Origin: Desmodus rotundus
Taxonomy: Eukaryota; Chordata; Mammalia; Chiroptera; Phyllostomidae
DNA length: 64,000 bases
Direction of reading: 5' to 3'
Assembly (NCBI RefSeq): GCF_022682495.2
Contig: NC_071397.1
Location: 15,219,082 to 15,283,081, forward strand
The position numbers were made by a program, and so were the translations under genes. The notes below the pieces were generated by a model. The model was given only the letters and a program-made list of their open reading frames with translations. It searched no databases and was not told the DNA's origin. Shown here piece by piece: positions 49,986 to 63,500 of this stretch; the first letter of the stretch is position 1, and each line of letters opens with the position of its first letter.

Positions 49986-50624
49986 TCCTAACACAACATC
50001 TTCAAAACTCACTTTGAGTCTGTTAAAAGCCCTTTTTGGCTCCAGAGAGTTCCCGTTTGAGGCACAGAAAGAGATTTGAGAGAGATATGTCACTTCTCTT
50101 TGCCTAGCTCATGACTGTATCTAGAGAACTTGCAGTATTTCATAAATACTAAAAATGTGCTTATCTAATGCTAAACAAAATGTTTCTTGATTTTAAACAT
50201 GTTATCACACTATTCCTATGTTGTTTACAAATTGTGTTATCATGGTCTCCTTGTTGACAGTGATTAGGATTTATATTTTTTTGAATCCTCTGTGCCACTC
50301 AACCTAAAACAAAACAGATGCTCTATTCATACCTAGGGATTCAAATTGAATTGAATTGTATTGAATTGTCCAAGAGGGACAGGTAGAGCAGCAGCACATT
50401 ACCTGAGGACACCGCTTCTACTTCTGCAGATGAATCTTTGGCTGGAAGACGCAACACTTGCAGTCTGCCTAAGTCTGTGCTCTAAAGGGAGTGATTCTAC
50501 ACCTTCCACACTGATCCAGAGAAGGATGCTGGGTATATAGTTCCATGAGATTAAGACAGTCCATGTGGCCCAGTCTGGAGGAAACTTTAGTCATGATTTA
50601 CTTAGAAAGAAGGTTTACATAATG

Positions 50625-51112
50625 CTATATTAGTCAGGTTCCTTTTGACAAACAGAACCAATAAATTTTGTTTATGTTGTTATTATTAATTATTATTATT
50701 TCTATATAGATTTTTAATAAGAAATTGGCTCACATGATTATGGAGCCTGAGAAGTACCATAATCTTCTGTCTGTAAGCTGGAGAGCTTGTGATATAGTTT
50801 CAGTTCAGAGTCTTTAGAACCAGGAAAGCCAGTAATATAAGATCTAGTCCAAATGCAAGAGACCTGTAGCTCAGCTCAGAAGTAGGCAGGTGGAAAGAGA
50901 GCAAATTCTCCTTTCCTTCTTTTTGTTCTGTTCAGGCCTTCAACACCTTAGATGACACCTACCCGTACTAGAAAGTACATTCTGTTTTACTCAGTCTTCT
51001 GATTCAAGTGTTAATTTCATCCAGAAAACACCCTGACAGACACGTGAGAAATAATATAACCAAATATTGGGGCATCTTAGGGCCTAGTCAAATTGACACT
51101 TAAAAGTAACCA
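50625..51112 (-). mobile_element. MaLR LTR (MLT1A/B-like)
   Basis: 'attagtcaggttccttttga', 'gaaattggctcacatgatta' and 'gtcaaattgacacttaaaag' are diagnostic blocks of an antisense MLT1 LTR. Confidence 0.7.
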
Positions 51113-51114
51113 TC

Positions 51115-52312
51115 ATTGTAGATAAAAGATTAAAATATAAGTTGTGACACCATAAAAGTCCTAGAGGACAACATAGGCAGGAAAATTTCAGATATTCCAT
51201 TCAGCAATATTTTCACTGATATGTCCCCTAGAGCAAGGGATATAAAGGAAAGGATAAACAAATGGGACTCCATCAATTGATAAGCTTCGGCACAGCTAAA
51301 GAAAACATCAACAAAATGAAAGGGGAACCAACCATATGGGAAAATACATTTGCCAGGGATACCTGAGAGAAGGGTTTGATTTTGAAAATATACAAAGAAC
51401 TCACACAACTCCACACCAGGAAGACAAACAATCCAATTAAAAAATGGGCAAAAGACCTGAATAGACACGTCTCGAAGAAGAACATACAGAGAGCCCAGAG
51501 ACATATAAAAGGATGCTCAGAATCACTATCCATCTGAGCGATGCAAGTTAAAACCAAAATGAGATACCACTTCACATCAGTCAGAATGGCCATCATTAAC
51601 AAATCAACAAACATCAAGAACTGGTGAGGCTGTGGAGAAAAGGGAACCTTAGCACACTGTTGGTGGGAATGCAGCCACTGTGGAAAACAGTATGGAATTT
51701 CCTCAAAAATTAAAACTGGAACTGCCTTTTGACCCAGTGATTCCACTGCTGAGATTATACCCCAAGAATCCTGTCACCAATTCCAAAGAACCTATGCACC
51801 CCAATGTTCATAGCAGGGTTATTTACAATAGCCAAGTGCTGGAAACAGCCTAAGTGCCCATCAGTAAATGAGTGAATCAATAAACTATGGTACATTTGCA
51901 CAATAGAATACTGTGCAGCAGAAAGAAAAAAGGAACTTCCACCTTTCATGACAGCATGGATGGAACTGAAGAGCATTATGCTAAGTGAAATAAGCCAGGA
52001 AGTGAGGGACAAATACCTTATGATCTCACCTATAAGTGGAACCTAATCAACAAAAAAAGCAGACAAAATAAAACCCAAGACATGGAAATAAAGAACAAAC
52101 TGACAACAATCAGAGGGGGTGAGGGGGATAATAGGAAAGAAGGGAAAGGGTCAAGTCAAGGAACATGTGTAAAGGACATATGGACAAAGACAACAGGGCA
52201 TGGGAGCAAGGATGGAATGTGGGAGGTGGGGGGGTTGGGCAGGGGAGAGTAATGGGGAGAAATGGGGACAACTGTAGTGGAACAACAATAAAAAAATTAA
52301 AAAGCACTACAA
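51115..52312 (+). mobile_element. LINE-1, 5'-truncated (ORF2 C-terminus and 3' UTR)
   Basis: The last 0.9 kb of L1 ORF2 is well preserved at nucleotide level (aaatgggcaaaagacctgaa, ccactgtggaaaacagtatg, aatactgtgcagcagaaaga) and is followed by a G-rich 3' UTR and an A-rich tail at 52290-52310. Long open frames on the opposite strand here are only the antisense of ORF2. It inserted beside the MaLR LTR ending at about 51112. Confidence 0.85.
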
Positions 52313-52913
52313 ATTAACTATCATTGAATTTTTGAGAGAACCATTCTTAAAATTTAACAATTATTTAGGAGGCACATTTCCTCTTCCCTTTTTGTACCCT
52401 GTCCTTGATTTCCCAGGCTAATTGTAGGAGGCGATCACTGTTAGTGGAGGTGAGAACCCTGTGTTTTCAACAGAAGAAGCAATTTTGATGGTAAAGTGCA
52501 CATTTTCCCCTGAATCATAAATATTGCTCTGACCCATGTTTTTTTTTTCTTACTGCCCTCTAAGATTGTAAATTTGACCTAGAATTTTATTCCAAAAATA
52601 TATGAGAATTATAGACAAAACACCATATTTGAGAAAAACAGAAAGCGAAGGATTCAAAAAGACTTACATTAGACTTCCAGATTTGTTCCTCAATACCTGG
52701 AAGCTCTGGGGGCATGGCTTGACCTCTATGAGCTATCAATTCTCACTTGTGCTACCAGGAGATTAAGACATTTCTAGAGGTTATTTGGAGGACTAAGGGA
52801 GATAACAAAACGACACACTGGAAACATGCTCCGCATGCATCACACAGCTAGTGTGCAGGAGAGCTGAAATTGGAAATCAGGACCTGTCTAGGGACTTAGT
52901 TCACATTCTAAAG

Positions 52914-53114
52914 CAGGAGTAAACGAACTACAACTTGTATGTCAAGTCCAGCCCACTTAATTTTTAAATCAAGTTTTACTGGAACAGAGCTATGCCCACA
53001 TTTTAAAAGGCATGCTTATCCTGCTTTTGCAATGGCAGGATTGAATAGTTATGATACAGAAAAACACTTAAAATATTTACTATTTGTTTCATTGTGAACA
53101 AGTTTGTCAACTTT
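52914..53114 (+). mobile_element. hAT-type non-autonomous DNA transposon (diverged)
   Basis: Same family as the 14.07-kb element ('caggagtaaacgaactacaa', 'ttttactggaacagagctat', ending 'acaagtttgtcaactttt'). Confidence 0.5.
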
Positions 53115-53187
53115 TTGCCTAACACTTCACGTGTGCTGTTGAAGTACTTATGTGGTTTGAACTTTAAACAAAATAAAAATAATATAA

Positions 53188-53370
53188 TAATATTGGGTCG
53201 GTGTAGGTTCATCAATTGTAATAAGTGTGCCACTCTCTTGTGTGGTATTGCTAGTGGACTATTTATTGACTGTGTCTGGGTGGGGATACAGGGTATATGA
53301 AAACTCTCTGTATTTTCTGGGCAATGTTGTTATAAACCTAAAATTGCTTTAAAAATATAGTTAATTTAAT
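53188..53370 (+). mobile_element. Old LINE-1 3' end (L1MA/L1MB-like)
   Basis: The stretch from 'ggttcatcaattgtaataag' to 'aacctaaaattgctttaaaa' matches the familiar 3' terminus of old mammalian L1M elements. Confidence 0.6.
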
Positions 53371-54479
53371 TAATATGTATAGCTCTGACAACAAACAAAA
53401 TTTGAAACTAAAAAGTATATTAAGAAGTGTACTTATTTCAGCAAATGAAACAATGCCTGGTCCATTCTCTGTCTATAGAGGATCTAGAAATTATATTTGG
53501 CAGCAACTCAGGTAAATACTACCTCTAAATGCATTCCATTTTTCTAGGAGATTGTTATTCTAACAACAAATTATGGAAATATGTTCTTACTGGTATAAAT
53601 ATATACCATATTTGTGTGTTATAAAATACTACCTAATAATATAATTAATCATATTTATGTCATTATATTAACAAGTTGCCATTCTTAGTTTGATAAGGAT
53701 TATTCTGTCAGGGACAGATGGACATGATATTCAATTCAGCTCGCCAATTACTCCTTTCTACACCATGTCTATAAAATGGAGCATCCTATAGGTGACTGGG
53801 TATTTCTAGTACAGTCAAATAGTGTTTAACTCCCGTCCAGCAATCTGAGCATTGCGTCTCACCAAAAATATTTTTTAAAGCAGCCACCTGTGGATTTTAA
53901 AAAGGATGTTCCTTTTAAAACAAAACTAATATTTTTATAGTCCTCACATAAATACTTCCCAACAGATTTATCAGAATTAGAAAATTCAGGCTTTCCTTAT
54001 AGTCCATATTTGACAAAATTACACATAAAAAAAGAACTTCCAAGCAAATCCTTGCAGATTTCCTACAAAAGATACTATTTAACCTGTCAGATTAATATTT
54101 TAAATCAAAGTTAAAAGTAATAAAATAAAAGGCTTTAAATTAAAGTTAAAAAGTTACTTAATGCATATCCGCCAATTTGCAACTGATTTTCATATAAGTT
54201 AAAAATCTTCACGCTTTGATTTTATACATTGTATACTAAGGAATAATAGTTTGTACCTCCTGAGTAATTCACAAGTTTGATATAGATGCCTAATTATTCT
54301 GATAGTAAAGGTCAAAAGGACAAGGTGGATACAAGTTAGCAATGGATTGGAGGATGTGGAGAGAATGTGGACTTCAATTACTATGTTATATTACTTCCTT
54401 GAAATATTATTGCTAAAATTTTGCACCACTAGGCAGTAAACTAGAAAAAAAAAGAAATTGAGAAAGTGTTAATTTTTAA

Positions 54480-55025
54480 GCAAGTTTGACAAAGATTGAG
54501 TTTCATATGACAAATATTGTCAGCAAGACAGGATTCTGTCAGTGGAAGAAGTTTAAACATTAACAATTTCTGTCAGGCTGTTGACACAATCATGGCAGAC
54601 ATTTCCCAAGATGCCGAGATGACTGCTGGCATTTGTCAACAATCCTGTCATAGTGACAGCAATAAGACCATGTCTGGAAATGTGACAGTTTTGGCTTTGT
54701 GCTCCCCTGAGCAATGGCCCAGGTGTTCAGAGAAAGTGTGGGAAAACCCATATTTCTGCATTGTCATTCGAACACAGAAAACACAGGAGGAAAATGAGCT
54801 GTCACTCCAATTCCCATGATGCCTTGCTGCTTAGCATAACTCTACAGTGCGGCCCTGGGTCCACTGGTCCATACTCTGACAGATAATTAAGAAAGCAGCA
54901 GCTTTTTCTAGACGGCTCTTCCTCATGATTTGCATTTTAGCCAGAGGCGACCAGTTATAAAAAAAACATGATGGAAAGATGGTAAGAAGCCAATTAGATG
55001 GATGGATGGCTGACTGACAGCTCTC
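54480..55025. promoter_or_regulatory. Candidate regulatory element rich in TGACA/TGTCA cores
   Basis: Unique, high-complexity block with 14 TGACA/TGTCA pentamers in about 530 bases, where about one is expected. TGACAG is the core bound by TALE homeodomain proteins (MEIS, PKNOX, TGIF). ATTTGCAT, an octamer-like POU site, is also present near 54931. A modest open frame at 54517-54819 is judged to be chance. No conservation data were available. Confidence 0.35.
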
Positions 55026-57737
55026 TGGTATTACAACTCCAGATTTCAGACTACATAGCCTGGCAGTTTTCTACAAGAGCCAACTTTTTTGCAGGTTGGT
55101 AAAGCTGTTAAATGTGGGACCATATATAGCACAATATAATTTTTGCAAAGTTGTACATTTTCCTTAAATAACCATGTATTCTTTTCAATCAGGGTTTGCA
55201 TTAAACAAGTTTTCACAATTTAATCACAACTTGTGTCACTAAATTTAGCAATATTAAAATTCTAGACAACTTGTAGGCACATTAGCTGTGCCAGTAGAGA
55301 AGTGATTAAAAAACTGAGAACTACGTTGAGCCAGCAGAGATAAAGTGAACTAATAATTAGAATGTCTGTGCAAATATGCCCTTGGAACTTTGAAATGTAC
55401 ATTGTTTGGTTCTAAGCAACTGGAAACATAAACCCTAAACTTCCTCTCCATCTTTCAATGGCACACACATATATTCTCTTATTATCCTTCTTCAAGGCCT
55501 AATATATGCCTATGTCTGCTACTTCAGCTAATTTTGAAATAAAAAAAATAAACTGTTAGACTCTAGCTTCCAGTTTGGCCGTGATATTCTACAGTTTCTA
55601 GCCAATAGGAGTCAGCTCTTCATAATATTGTGCAATTTGGAACCTTAACCGGGGCTTCCTGTGTGCGGCATGCTGCGTATGTGTACGTGTGTATATGTAC
55701 ACACACACACACACTCACATGCACATGCCTTCTGAGAAACAAACCACTTGCTATTAGAATGACATGTTTCCATCTGCAGTTTAAAACAAGAGAATATTTT
55801 TCAAATTGTAAAGATACCTCAGATAATTTTTTAAAGATTTTGAAATACTAAGGGAAGGCTATTATTTCACTATAAATTGAGGTTTTAGTAAGACACTTTA
55901 ACCCAAACCAAAACTGCAAAGTGTCAAAGTGTCTTTTCTCACTGTGGGTAATGGATCTTCTACAAACTGAGGATGAATATTAAACCAATAGTGGGTCTGA
56001 ATACTTTCAGCTGTTTACATCTAAAATGCAAGCATTGTACATTTCAAAGTCCCGTGTTTATCAGTCAACCTCGATTTGATGTCAAAACTCACGTACACAT
56101 AAAGCATGACTGGAAATGTTTTAGCAAATGTATTAACCCTACCTTTCTCTTTTCTTTTTTAACTGTACTGTTGTTTGTCTTTTGGCTATTGCTTTATATC
56201 ACATTGTTGGAATAAGATAAGCCTATTATACTCATAACCATTTAAAAAAATATTCTACCTGTACATACTTGGAGTGTTTAAACAGAAGTTCAGAGGAATA
56301 ATAACAGTTACATAAACCATACCCCAGGCTGGGAGGAATAAATGCATGTTTGTTTTCATTAGAAATATTCTGATTTTTCCTATAGACATAGTACAATACC
56401 ACAATACATTAAAAAAAGAAAAAGAAAGCTTCTTCTTGAAGGAAAATTTTGAAAGAAATGTTGTCTCTCAAAAATGGAAATACTTATGTAATCAAAATAC
56501 ACATTCATTATTCAATACTTTAGTTTCTTCCTAATTCACTATTAAAGAGAAAAACGATCAATATAAAGTGGACTGAAAAAATAATTCTTCAAATAATAAA
56601 AGTGAAAAGCTTTGAAACATTTGTGTATTTGGTTGGTCTGGCTGATGTTTTTTCCCATGTCCTCAGCTGGCACCAGCCACTCATACTTTTTGCTGAAATC
56701 TGTTTTACTTTTGGATTCTCTTACTTATGGCATAATGTTAATGCATTGCATTTTCTGAAGCTCTAGAGGAAATTATGTATCTTTTTAAAAATAATTGGAA
56801 TTGAAATTTGAGTAATAACATACTATAGGCAAATTTTAAAATAATGACTTCCCTTACAATGCAAATAGGTTTTGTCTCTAAACCATTTATTATGAAAGAA
56901 CTTTTGTTCAAGTGAAAACCTGAAGAATGGTATTTCTTAAATTGAAATGAGTTCTGAAAATACTATTTTTACAGAAGACCTATTGTGTTAGGGCAAAGAG
57001 ATACATTTCTAAATAAAAGATAAAATGTGTTATCATCAAAACAAAAAGACACCTCACTGGAAGATTTCTAGGGGTGTTCCTGGATAATATAGTAAAATTC
57101 AGTGGAGCTTATTGCTATCATCATGTTCATATTAAACTCATTTGCACTTTGAGTGGCTACGACTTGAACATAAAACAGCAAAGAAAGGCATACAGGCAAG
57201 TTTCTGAAAAATTGTTTTTCTTCAGTGTTATCTGTATTTCTAATCGACTATTTGGTTATACATGTGCTTTGTCAGATTTAAAACAGAATATTTTCCTAGC
57301 ATGTAACTACTGCAGGTCTGCCTCTCAGGTAAATATATGCAAATAATGATTTCAGACACATTTTGAAAATAGCCAATTTTCTTTGCAGTGTGTTTTATTC
57401 TAACTGAAAAGTAGAGGAAAGAAAAACTTAGGTAAAAACTACTTAAGATGTGAATGTTAAAGTTATTTTCTTTTTTTTCCAGATGGTTATAGAAATATAG
57501 CCTCATGGATGTCTTCAGAATTCATTTTTTATAATCCTATATAAAACTGTATTTTCCAATGTTTAACTTTTATCGGTAATTTCTAAAAGTAAAATAACAA
57601 TTGACTTTGAACATCTTTTCAACTATGTCATCAAGGGGCCATATTATGTAGGGAATGCCATGAAAAACCATGCCATTATGGAATATTGTTATTTATGTTG
57701 AACTGCTCTTCAGTACCTCATATACCTACATGTATAA
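55026..57737. other. Intergenic, nothing recognised
   Basis: AT-rich unique sequence with one (CA)n tract. No gene. Confidence 0.45.
55686..55726. repeat. (CA)n microsatellite
   Basis: TACACACACACACACACAC followed by degenerate CATGCA units. Confidence 0.85.
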
Positions 57738-57745
57738 CTGAGAGG

Positions 57746-57797
<52 letters not shown>
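57738..57797. repeat. (GA)n microsatellite
   Basis: About 55 bases of almost pure GA, starting with GGGA-type variants and ending AGCGAGCGC. Longest simple repeat in the window. Confidence 0.95.
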
Positions 57798-57798
<1 letters not shown>

Positions 57799-58029
57799 CA
57801 CACTGAAGGAGCAGAGATATTGAGAGAGAAATAAACCAGTGACAATTCTTTGTCATTCATGTTTATGAATTGTTCAGAATCTCATTAAAATAAATGGCTT
57901 TAATTATATAAAAAGGTCCACAAATTAAGAGATATATAGAAAAACCAGAGCCTTCCTAAAGACCAGAGAGGTATGAAGATCCCAGTAGTAAAACAAAATT
58001 TCCCCTCTTTCTGCTAAATTTCTTCTCAA

Positions 58030-58165
58030 GCACATCACTGCCTGTGTTGTGGAACAGCTAACTGTAAGCTCTTAAAAGGCAGGGGCTGCATCTCACGTGT
58101 CTTTTTGTTCCTGCGTCAACAACACCTGCTCAGAGTTGAGACTCAATTATTAGCGATTGAATTTA
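58030..58165 (+). mobile_element. L2 LINE 3' end
   Basis: 'ctgtaagctcttaaaaggca' and 'gactcaattattagcgattg' match the L2 terminal region. Confidence 0.5.
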
Positions 58166-58360
58166 AGGCAAATCTTTGTCTGGCTTTGCAGCCTTTCGTT
58201 CTCCTACATATCAAAAGTTAACGGCTTAATTGGCTATTTCCGTGTACCCAGGTTGTGACTTAGGCTGGGTAGTTTTACTATATTTTTCAAGCACAGCGGA
58301 ACCAAGTTAAAGTATGAGCCTTGGCTATGTGAAGACTGGATGAGAACTGATGGGGCCTCA

Positions 58361-58411
58361 TCAACATCATCATCATCATCATCATCACATCATCATCATC
58401 ATCCCATGATA
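58361..58411. repeat. (ATC)n microsatellite
   Basis: CATCAACATCATCAT... with one interruption (CACATC), about 50 bases. Confidence 0.95.
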
Positions 58412-61400
58412 ACAATCATAATAATATGATAATAATTATCAGTGTAATCTTACCATCATGTTCTTAAGATGTGGCCATGGACTAATCCTCTATTCTATAG
58501 AGAACTATGTGCCTTCCATAGCAAAAGTTTTCTGTGTCTATAAGTAAAGATGGTAGATATTGGCAAGTTCTTATCACTCAACCTAATTTTACCCATTCAC
58601 CCATTCAAAACATCCTTGAAAGGTAGATATTTTAGTGCTCATTTTGCATATGTGACATCCAAGATGTGGCAAAATAAAATTTAAACTGAGATCTTCCCGA
58701 TTTCAAATCCTCTGCTCTCTCTACTAGACCTGACTTTTTAGTCAGTCAATCAATCCATCTTAGTATAACATATGTTCTAATTTTAATGCAAACATCTGTA
58801 GAGAAAAACCTATGAATGAAGAAAGAATTAGTAGTGTTGTGTACATTTGTGTATGGGCACCAACATTATTTATTTTAACTGCGTGACTCCCCATGTCATC
58901 AATACACAACAGAAATTTTCTTATGATCTGTAGATGCTCAAGTTACTAGATGAGGAAAAAAATTGGACACTAATTCTGTATAAGTTAAGCTTGGGGAGAC
59001 AAAGGGGAAATATAAGGGAAAACTATGCAGTTTTTTGTCTCCTTGGATCACAAATCTGTTGGAAATAGCTGCAGTAGCTCTATACAATACACACAGTGTG
59101 GGAATCTGAGGAAATGAGGACAGAGATGGCCCTGAGGACTTAGAAGGAGGTTTTATTTGGGTGAGGCCTTGTTAAGTGATTATACATTAACGCTGACCGA
59201 AATACAAAAGAGAACACTTAAGGTAGGAGGAATCGTGTGAGCCTGGACATGTAAGAATGGGAGTACCCAAAGATCACATCTACTTAGAGCACAGAAAGGA
59301 TCCTGCAAGAGCAAGACTGCGGGAGGGATGAGTCCTTGGGAAAAAGGCTTGAAAAATCACTACAGGACCAAATAAAGGAGATGCTTCTCTGCTAGGCTAA
59401 GAAGTTTACACTTTCTCCTGTAGATAATGGAAAGTCATCTATGAACCCCAATAGGATGTGATTGGATTTGTGAATTCGGATAACTCAGAAAAATGGAGCA
59501 GGACTGCAAAGTACAAAGTTTGCCAACAGAGAGACTGCTTTAGTGACAAGGATGTGTGGGAACTGCTTTAGTGACAAGGATGTTGAATAACTGAGATAAG
59601 ATTTTGTCTGTGGATTATAGAGATAAAGGTATAGTTGCAGCCGGCTCTGGTTGGTAGCATACAAGAAACACCGCACTTTTTTGCAATTTCCTCTAGTTTC
59701 CTAACAATGTAATGGCTTTACTCTTACTAGATTTAAGCCCTAAATTTTCTCATAATTGCCCACTTTGATTGTTAAGCATGCTTCTCTGTCACCAGGGAAG
59801 AGTTGGAGCCTAGAGGAAAATGTTTGGTATTTACTTCTCCTTGGGAAGGAAAATACTGTATTAATATTAATTTTTCTAGTTTTCTTTTTTCAACAGAAGG
59901 TCATACATATGCTATTTCAGAGTCCACAACTAGCCCCTCACTACTCAGATTGTGGGTGTTATTGCCAGACTGCAGAGATGCACGAGAATTGACTTGAGAA
60001 GCAAGGAGATTATTCATGCACCCGCACACGCTGTTATCTCTGGGAACTCTTAATCAATGCAGGGTGAGAGCCAGTGAGAGCGAGTGAGGTTAGGGCACAC
60101 AGGCTGTTCAATGGAAGGTGAGGAATTAAAATGTGGTTATTCAAATTGGGATATAAAATAAAAAGCACACTCCAGGAAAGAAGAGGAAGATGATAAGAGA
60201 AATATTTACCTTCTGAATCACTTGCTATATTGTGTCTTGTCTTTGAAATAGTAAAGATATAATTAGCTTTGAGGGGAGGGAATGGTGTGAAGGATTTGTA
60301 TTCCACTTCTATTTCACTTTTGCAGATATGCTGAAATAGAAATTCTACTAAGTATACCTAGACATATAGATTAAATCCCTTTACAGGACAATGCACTAAA
60401 ATAAAAAACAAAATATACGTGCCAGCCAAAAAACAACTGATAAGTGACAATTAAAGGTACAGTGATTACAAAGTTCATAGATGATGGCCCAAAAATTCTA
60501 GTTATGAAACCTAGAATTTAGATCGCAGTTTTGGACATAATGCAAGTATGGGACATAACAATAATGTATTTACTTAAATTTTAAAAATTCTTATAATATT
60601 TAAAAGCATAATCATTATTTAAAATTATTTGACAAGCTTGAATATATTTTGGTTATAAATATAGGCTTGTTCTTATTTCCTGATGATATTGTTTATATAA
60701 AAATAGTGATTTAAACATATATACATCCCAGTTATCTGAACCATTTACTTTATTTCTTTTAGCTGTGTCTACAAATTCATATTTCTTGATTTTCTTCCAT
60801 TTTGTGTGTGTGTGTTCTACCTTGTGTTTTTATTCCATATTTTTATTATACAGTTTGACTGCTTTTCCCCCACAATCTAATTAGTTCCTGCAGTTTTTTT
60901 TCACTACTGAGATTTCAGTTGTCACTGGTGTGTGGTCTCAACGTTCAATAACTTACTATCAACAATTACTAGAAAGAATAATATATCATGGAAATTCAGA
61001 TAAACCTTGGAGAATTCTTTTTAAATTACCTGGACATTCCCTCTCCAGATACATGCACCCCCATACAGTGCTTTAGCTCCTTTTCATTTCCAGAAGTCTG
61101 TGCTGTGCTTCTGGGCAAAACCTCCAAACCCCTTTATTCAAAACAGCCGGGTAGCCATTGTCTGGGCTCAATACCCATTGGTTGTCTTTCTGCTCTTATC
61201 TAGAAAACTTTTCCAGGTTTTGTAGGGGAAGTTAGACCACCACGCCAATGCTTCAATTTCAGGGAAACTGAAAGCTGGGAAGTAGTATCAGCATCTTTCT
61301 CTTCTGTTGTCTTATCTCCCAATTTTATGCCCTCCCTTATTGTCATTTGCCTGCAAATGTGCATCTTAATGAGGAAACTTAAGAAATATTTTCATTGATA

Positions 61401-63089
61401 GAAGGCTGGTAAAATAGTTTCTATCTTCCATATTTACTAGAAAGAAACAAAATACACTTTTATACCTTTAAATCAAAGTGAAATTATTGGATATGCTTAA
61501 TTTCAAAGTGAATAAACTACATAGAAAAAGCTTACACTACAAAAGGAGCATGGGATACTTTATTCATTTTCTACAATGCTCTAATTTGAAAGTCTGAGCA
61601 CTTGCCCCAAATATGTAATGTATTAGAGTGATTAATTCACTTGACATTTGTAGTGTATGAAATTACTTACAGGTGACTATGCAATGTTAATTGCTATATT
61701 AACATAAGAGACTTCAAACTTATTTTTCTGATACCTGCCAAAGTCATTTCTGTTCAGGATGACTAAAATACATTTTTTTCTTACAAATCACTTATTTTTC
61801 TATATGAGTATATTACAATACTATAGTATTTATCAAACCTGAATAAAATCTTTACCCATTTTAAAAATAATTCCCATAGACATCCAATTTTAGTACAAAC
61901 CATTTTATTTATTAAGTGTGTATAAACATAAAACTACAATGAATTATTTATGATCAAAACTTTATGTTACAACTCTAAAAGCTAAATGCATTATAGGTGA
62001 AATGTAAGTGAAATGCGAAATTAAAAAATAGAAATAAGATTATTTATTTCACAGGGCTGGACAATTCGTTTTACTGTAAATAAATTGCTGCCAGCTACGC
62101 GAGTATAACCCAGCTCTCACCCTGCATTATACACTGAGCTCCGTGGGATGATGAAATTCTTTCACCATTTTTTAAATTTCAATGACTTCAAAAAAGTTTT
62201 TATTTGGCGCCATTTCACCTTCAACTTATCATAACGACATTGTTTTCTCGTCAAGCACATCTCATTCTGTCCTTCTGTCTTTCACACAAGGTCACTGAAA
62301 AGTACCCCTTCCCTCTGCGTGATCCGAAACACAAATGCAAATGCAGACACTGAAATCTGCGTGGCAGCAACAAATGACGAAGGGGCCATTTTATGAAATG
62401 ACCCAGAACATGCTTATACAAACATTTTTCAGATCATCATTAAAAAACTCACAAAATTTGAAGATTTCTATATTTACATATATTTACCTGTAACTTCTAA
62501 GACACATCTGTTGGGCCACTGAGATATATTTACTCTTATTTGAGAATGCTGAAGTAGGCTGGGTGGACTGGTAGCGGGAAGCTAGTTATATAATGTAATC
62601 TTTTTTAATATTCATATTTGTCATTAAAACACCTATGAGGTAAAATAATAATTTGATAAATGATAAAACACAAAATCAGAAACTTAACCAAAGTTTTAAT
62701 TTAGGAATCAAAATACTAAATGCCAAAACCCAGGATTTGCCCTCGATACTGGTAATTCTGCAAGTCAAAGGCAACTAAATAATTAATTAAAATATTTTGT
62801 AAACTAAATTATTACACTCAATAAAGAAATTGGACTCAGTAACAAAAGAGGCACTTATTGACAATATAATCTTTTAGAATGCCCAGAGGAAATATGAGTT
62901 TAGTTGTAATTTTTAAACTTACTCTGCCAATGTCTCAGGGCAAGAGACTGAGAATTCATCTCTGAAATGCACTCCAGAGCACATTCACCTCCAGCACCAG
63001 GCGAGCTTCCCTTGAGTTAATGTTGTGATGCAGTCGATAAAAGGGCTAATGTGAGCTCATAGTGCTTTGCTAAATAGAGCATATTCCCA
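58412..63089. other. Intergenic, nothing recognised
   Basis: AT-rich, mostly unique. 62.05-62.40 kb is a more complex, CpG-containing stretch that could be a conserved element. No gene. Confidence 0.4.
59534..59583. repeat. Short tandem duplication, period 28
   Basis: The 22-base string beginning ACTGCTTTAGTGACAAGG occurs at 59534 and again at 59562, identical, separated by 6 bases. Confidence 0.9.
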
Positions 63090-63300
63090 TTCTGACCAAA
63101 CAGGACTCCTTGCTGTTCTTACTTAGAGTTCTTTGCACTATCTCTTCCTTTGGCCTGGAATGCTCTTCTTCCAACTGTTCACATAGCTCATTGCCTACAG
63201 TGTTCTTTTCTCAGTTAGTGGCTCCTTGAATTCACTATTAAAATAACATCGCCTTTCTTACTTGTTCTCTTCATTTCCTCTGTCAGAGTTTGAAGCTACA
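63090..63300 (+). mobile_element. L2 LINE fragment
   Basis: 'ttcctttggcctggaatgct' with downstream T/C-rich sequence is typical of the L2 internal 3' region. Confidence 0.5.
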
Positions 63301-63377
63301 ACAAGAAAAGCATTCTCACAGAGTCTGTTGGAAAAACAATGTCAAGTATGTAAAGTCAGTATAATGGCAGTTATATA

Positions 63378-63500
63378 GGGTGGAGCAAAAGTAGGTTTCC
63401 TGTTGTGAGTATGTGAAACACAGAGTTTATTCTTGTACTATTTATTAATATTGTATTATTTTCCATAAAAACAACTTTAAACCTACTTTTGCTTCACGCA
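63378..63500. mobile_element. Mariner-type MITE
   Basis: Short element with terminal inverted repeats of about 21 bases: GGGTGGAGCAAAAGTAGGTTT on the left and, reading inward from the right, GCGTGAAGCAAAAGTAGGTTT (19 of 21 match). A TA dinucleotide flanks the left end. It has no coding capacity, as expected of a non-autonomous Tc1/mariner derivative. Confidence 0.75.

Noticed and set aside
51130..51746. Long minus-strand frames of 124 and 157 codons, the longest in the window
   Set aside because: They are the antisense of L1 ORF2 in the + strand element at 51.1-52.3 kb.
54517..54819. 100-codon plus-strand frame
   Set aside because: No recognisable domain and no transcript signals; the repeated TGACA/TGTCA cores explain the sequence pattern better.
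57738..58411. Direct repeats suggestive of an array
   Set aside because: Simple microsatellites with no spacers; CRISPR is not expected in a mammalian genome.
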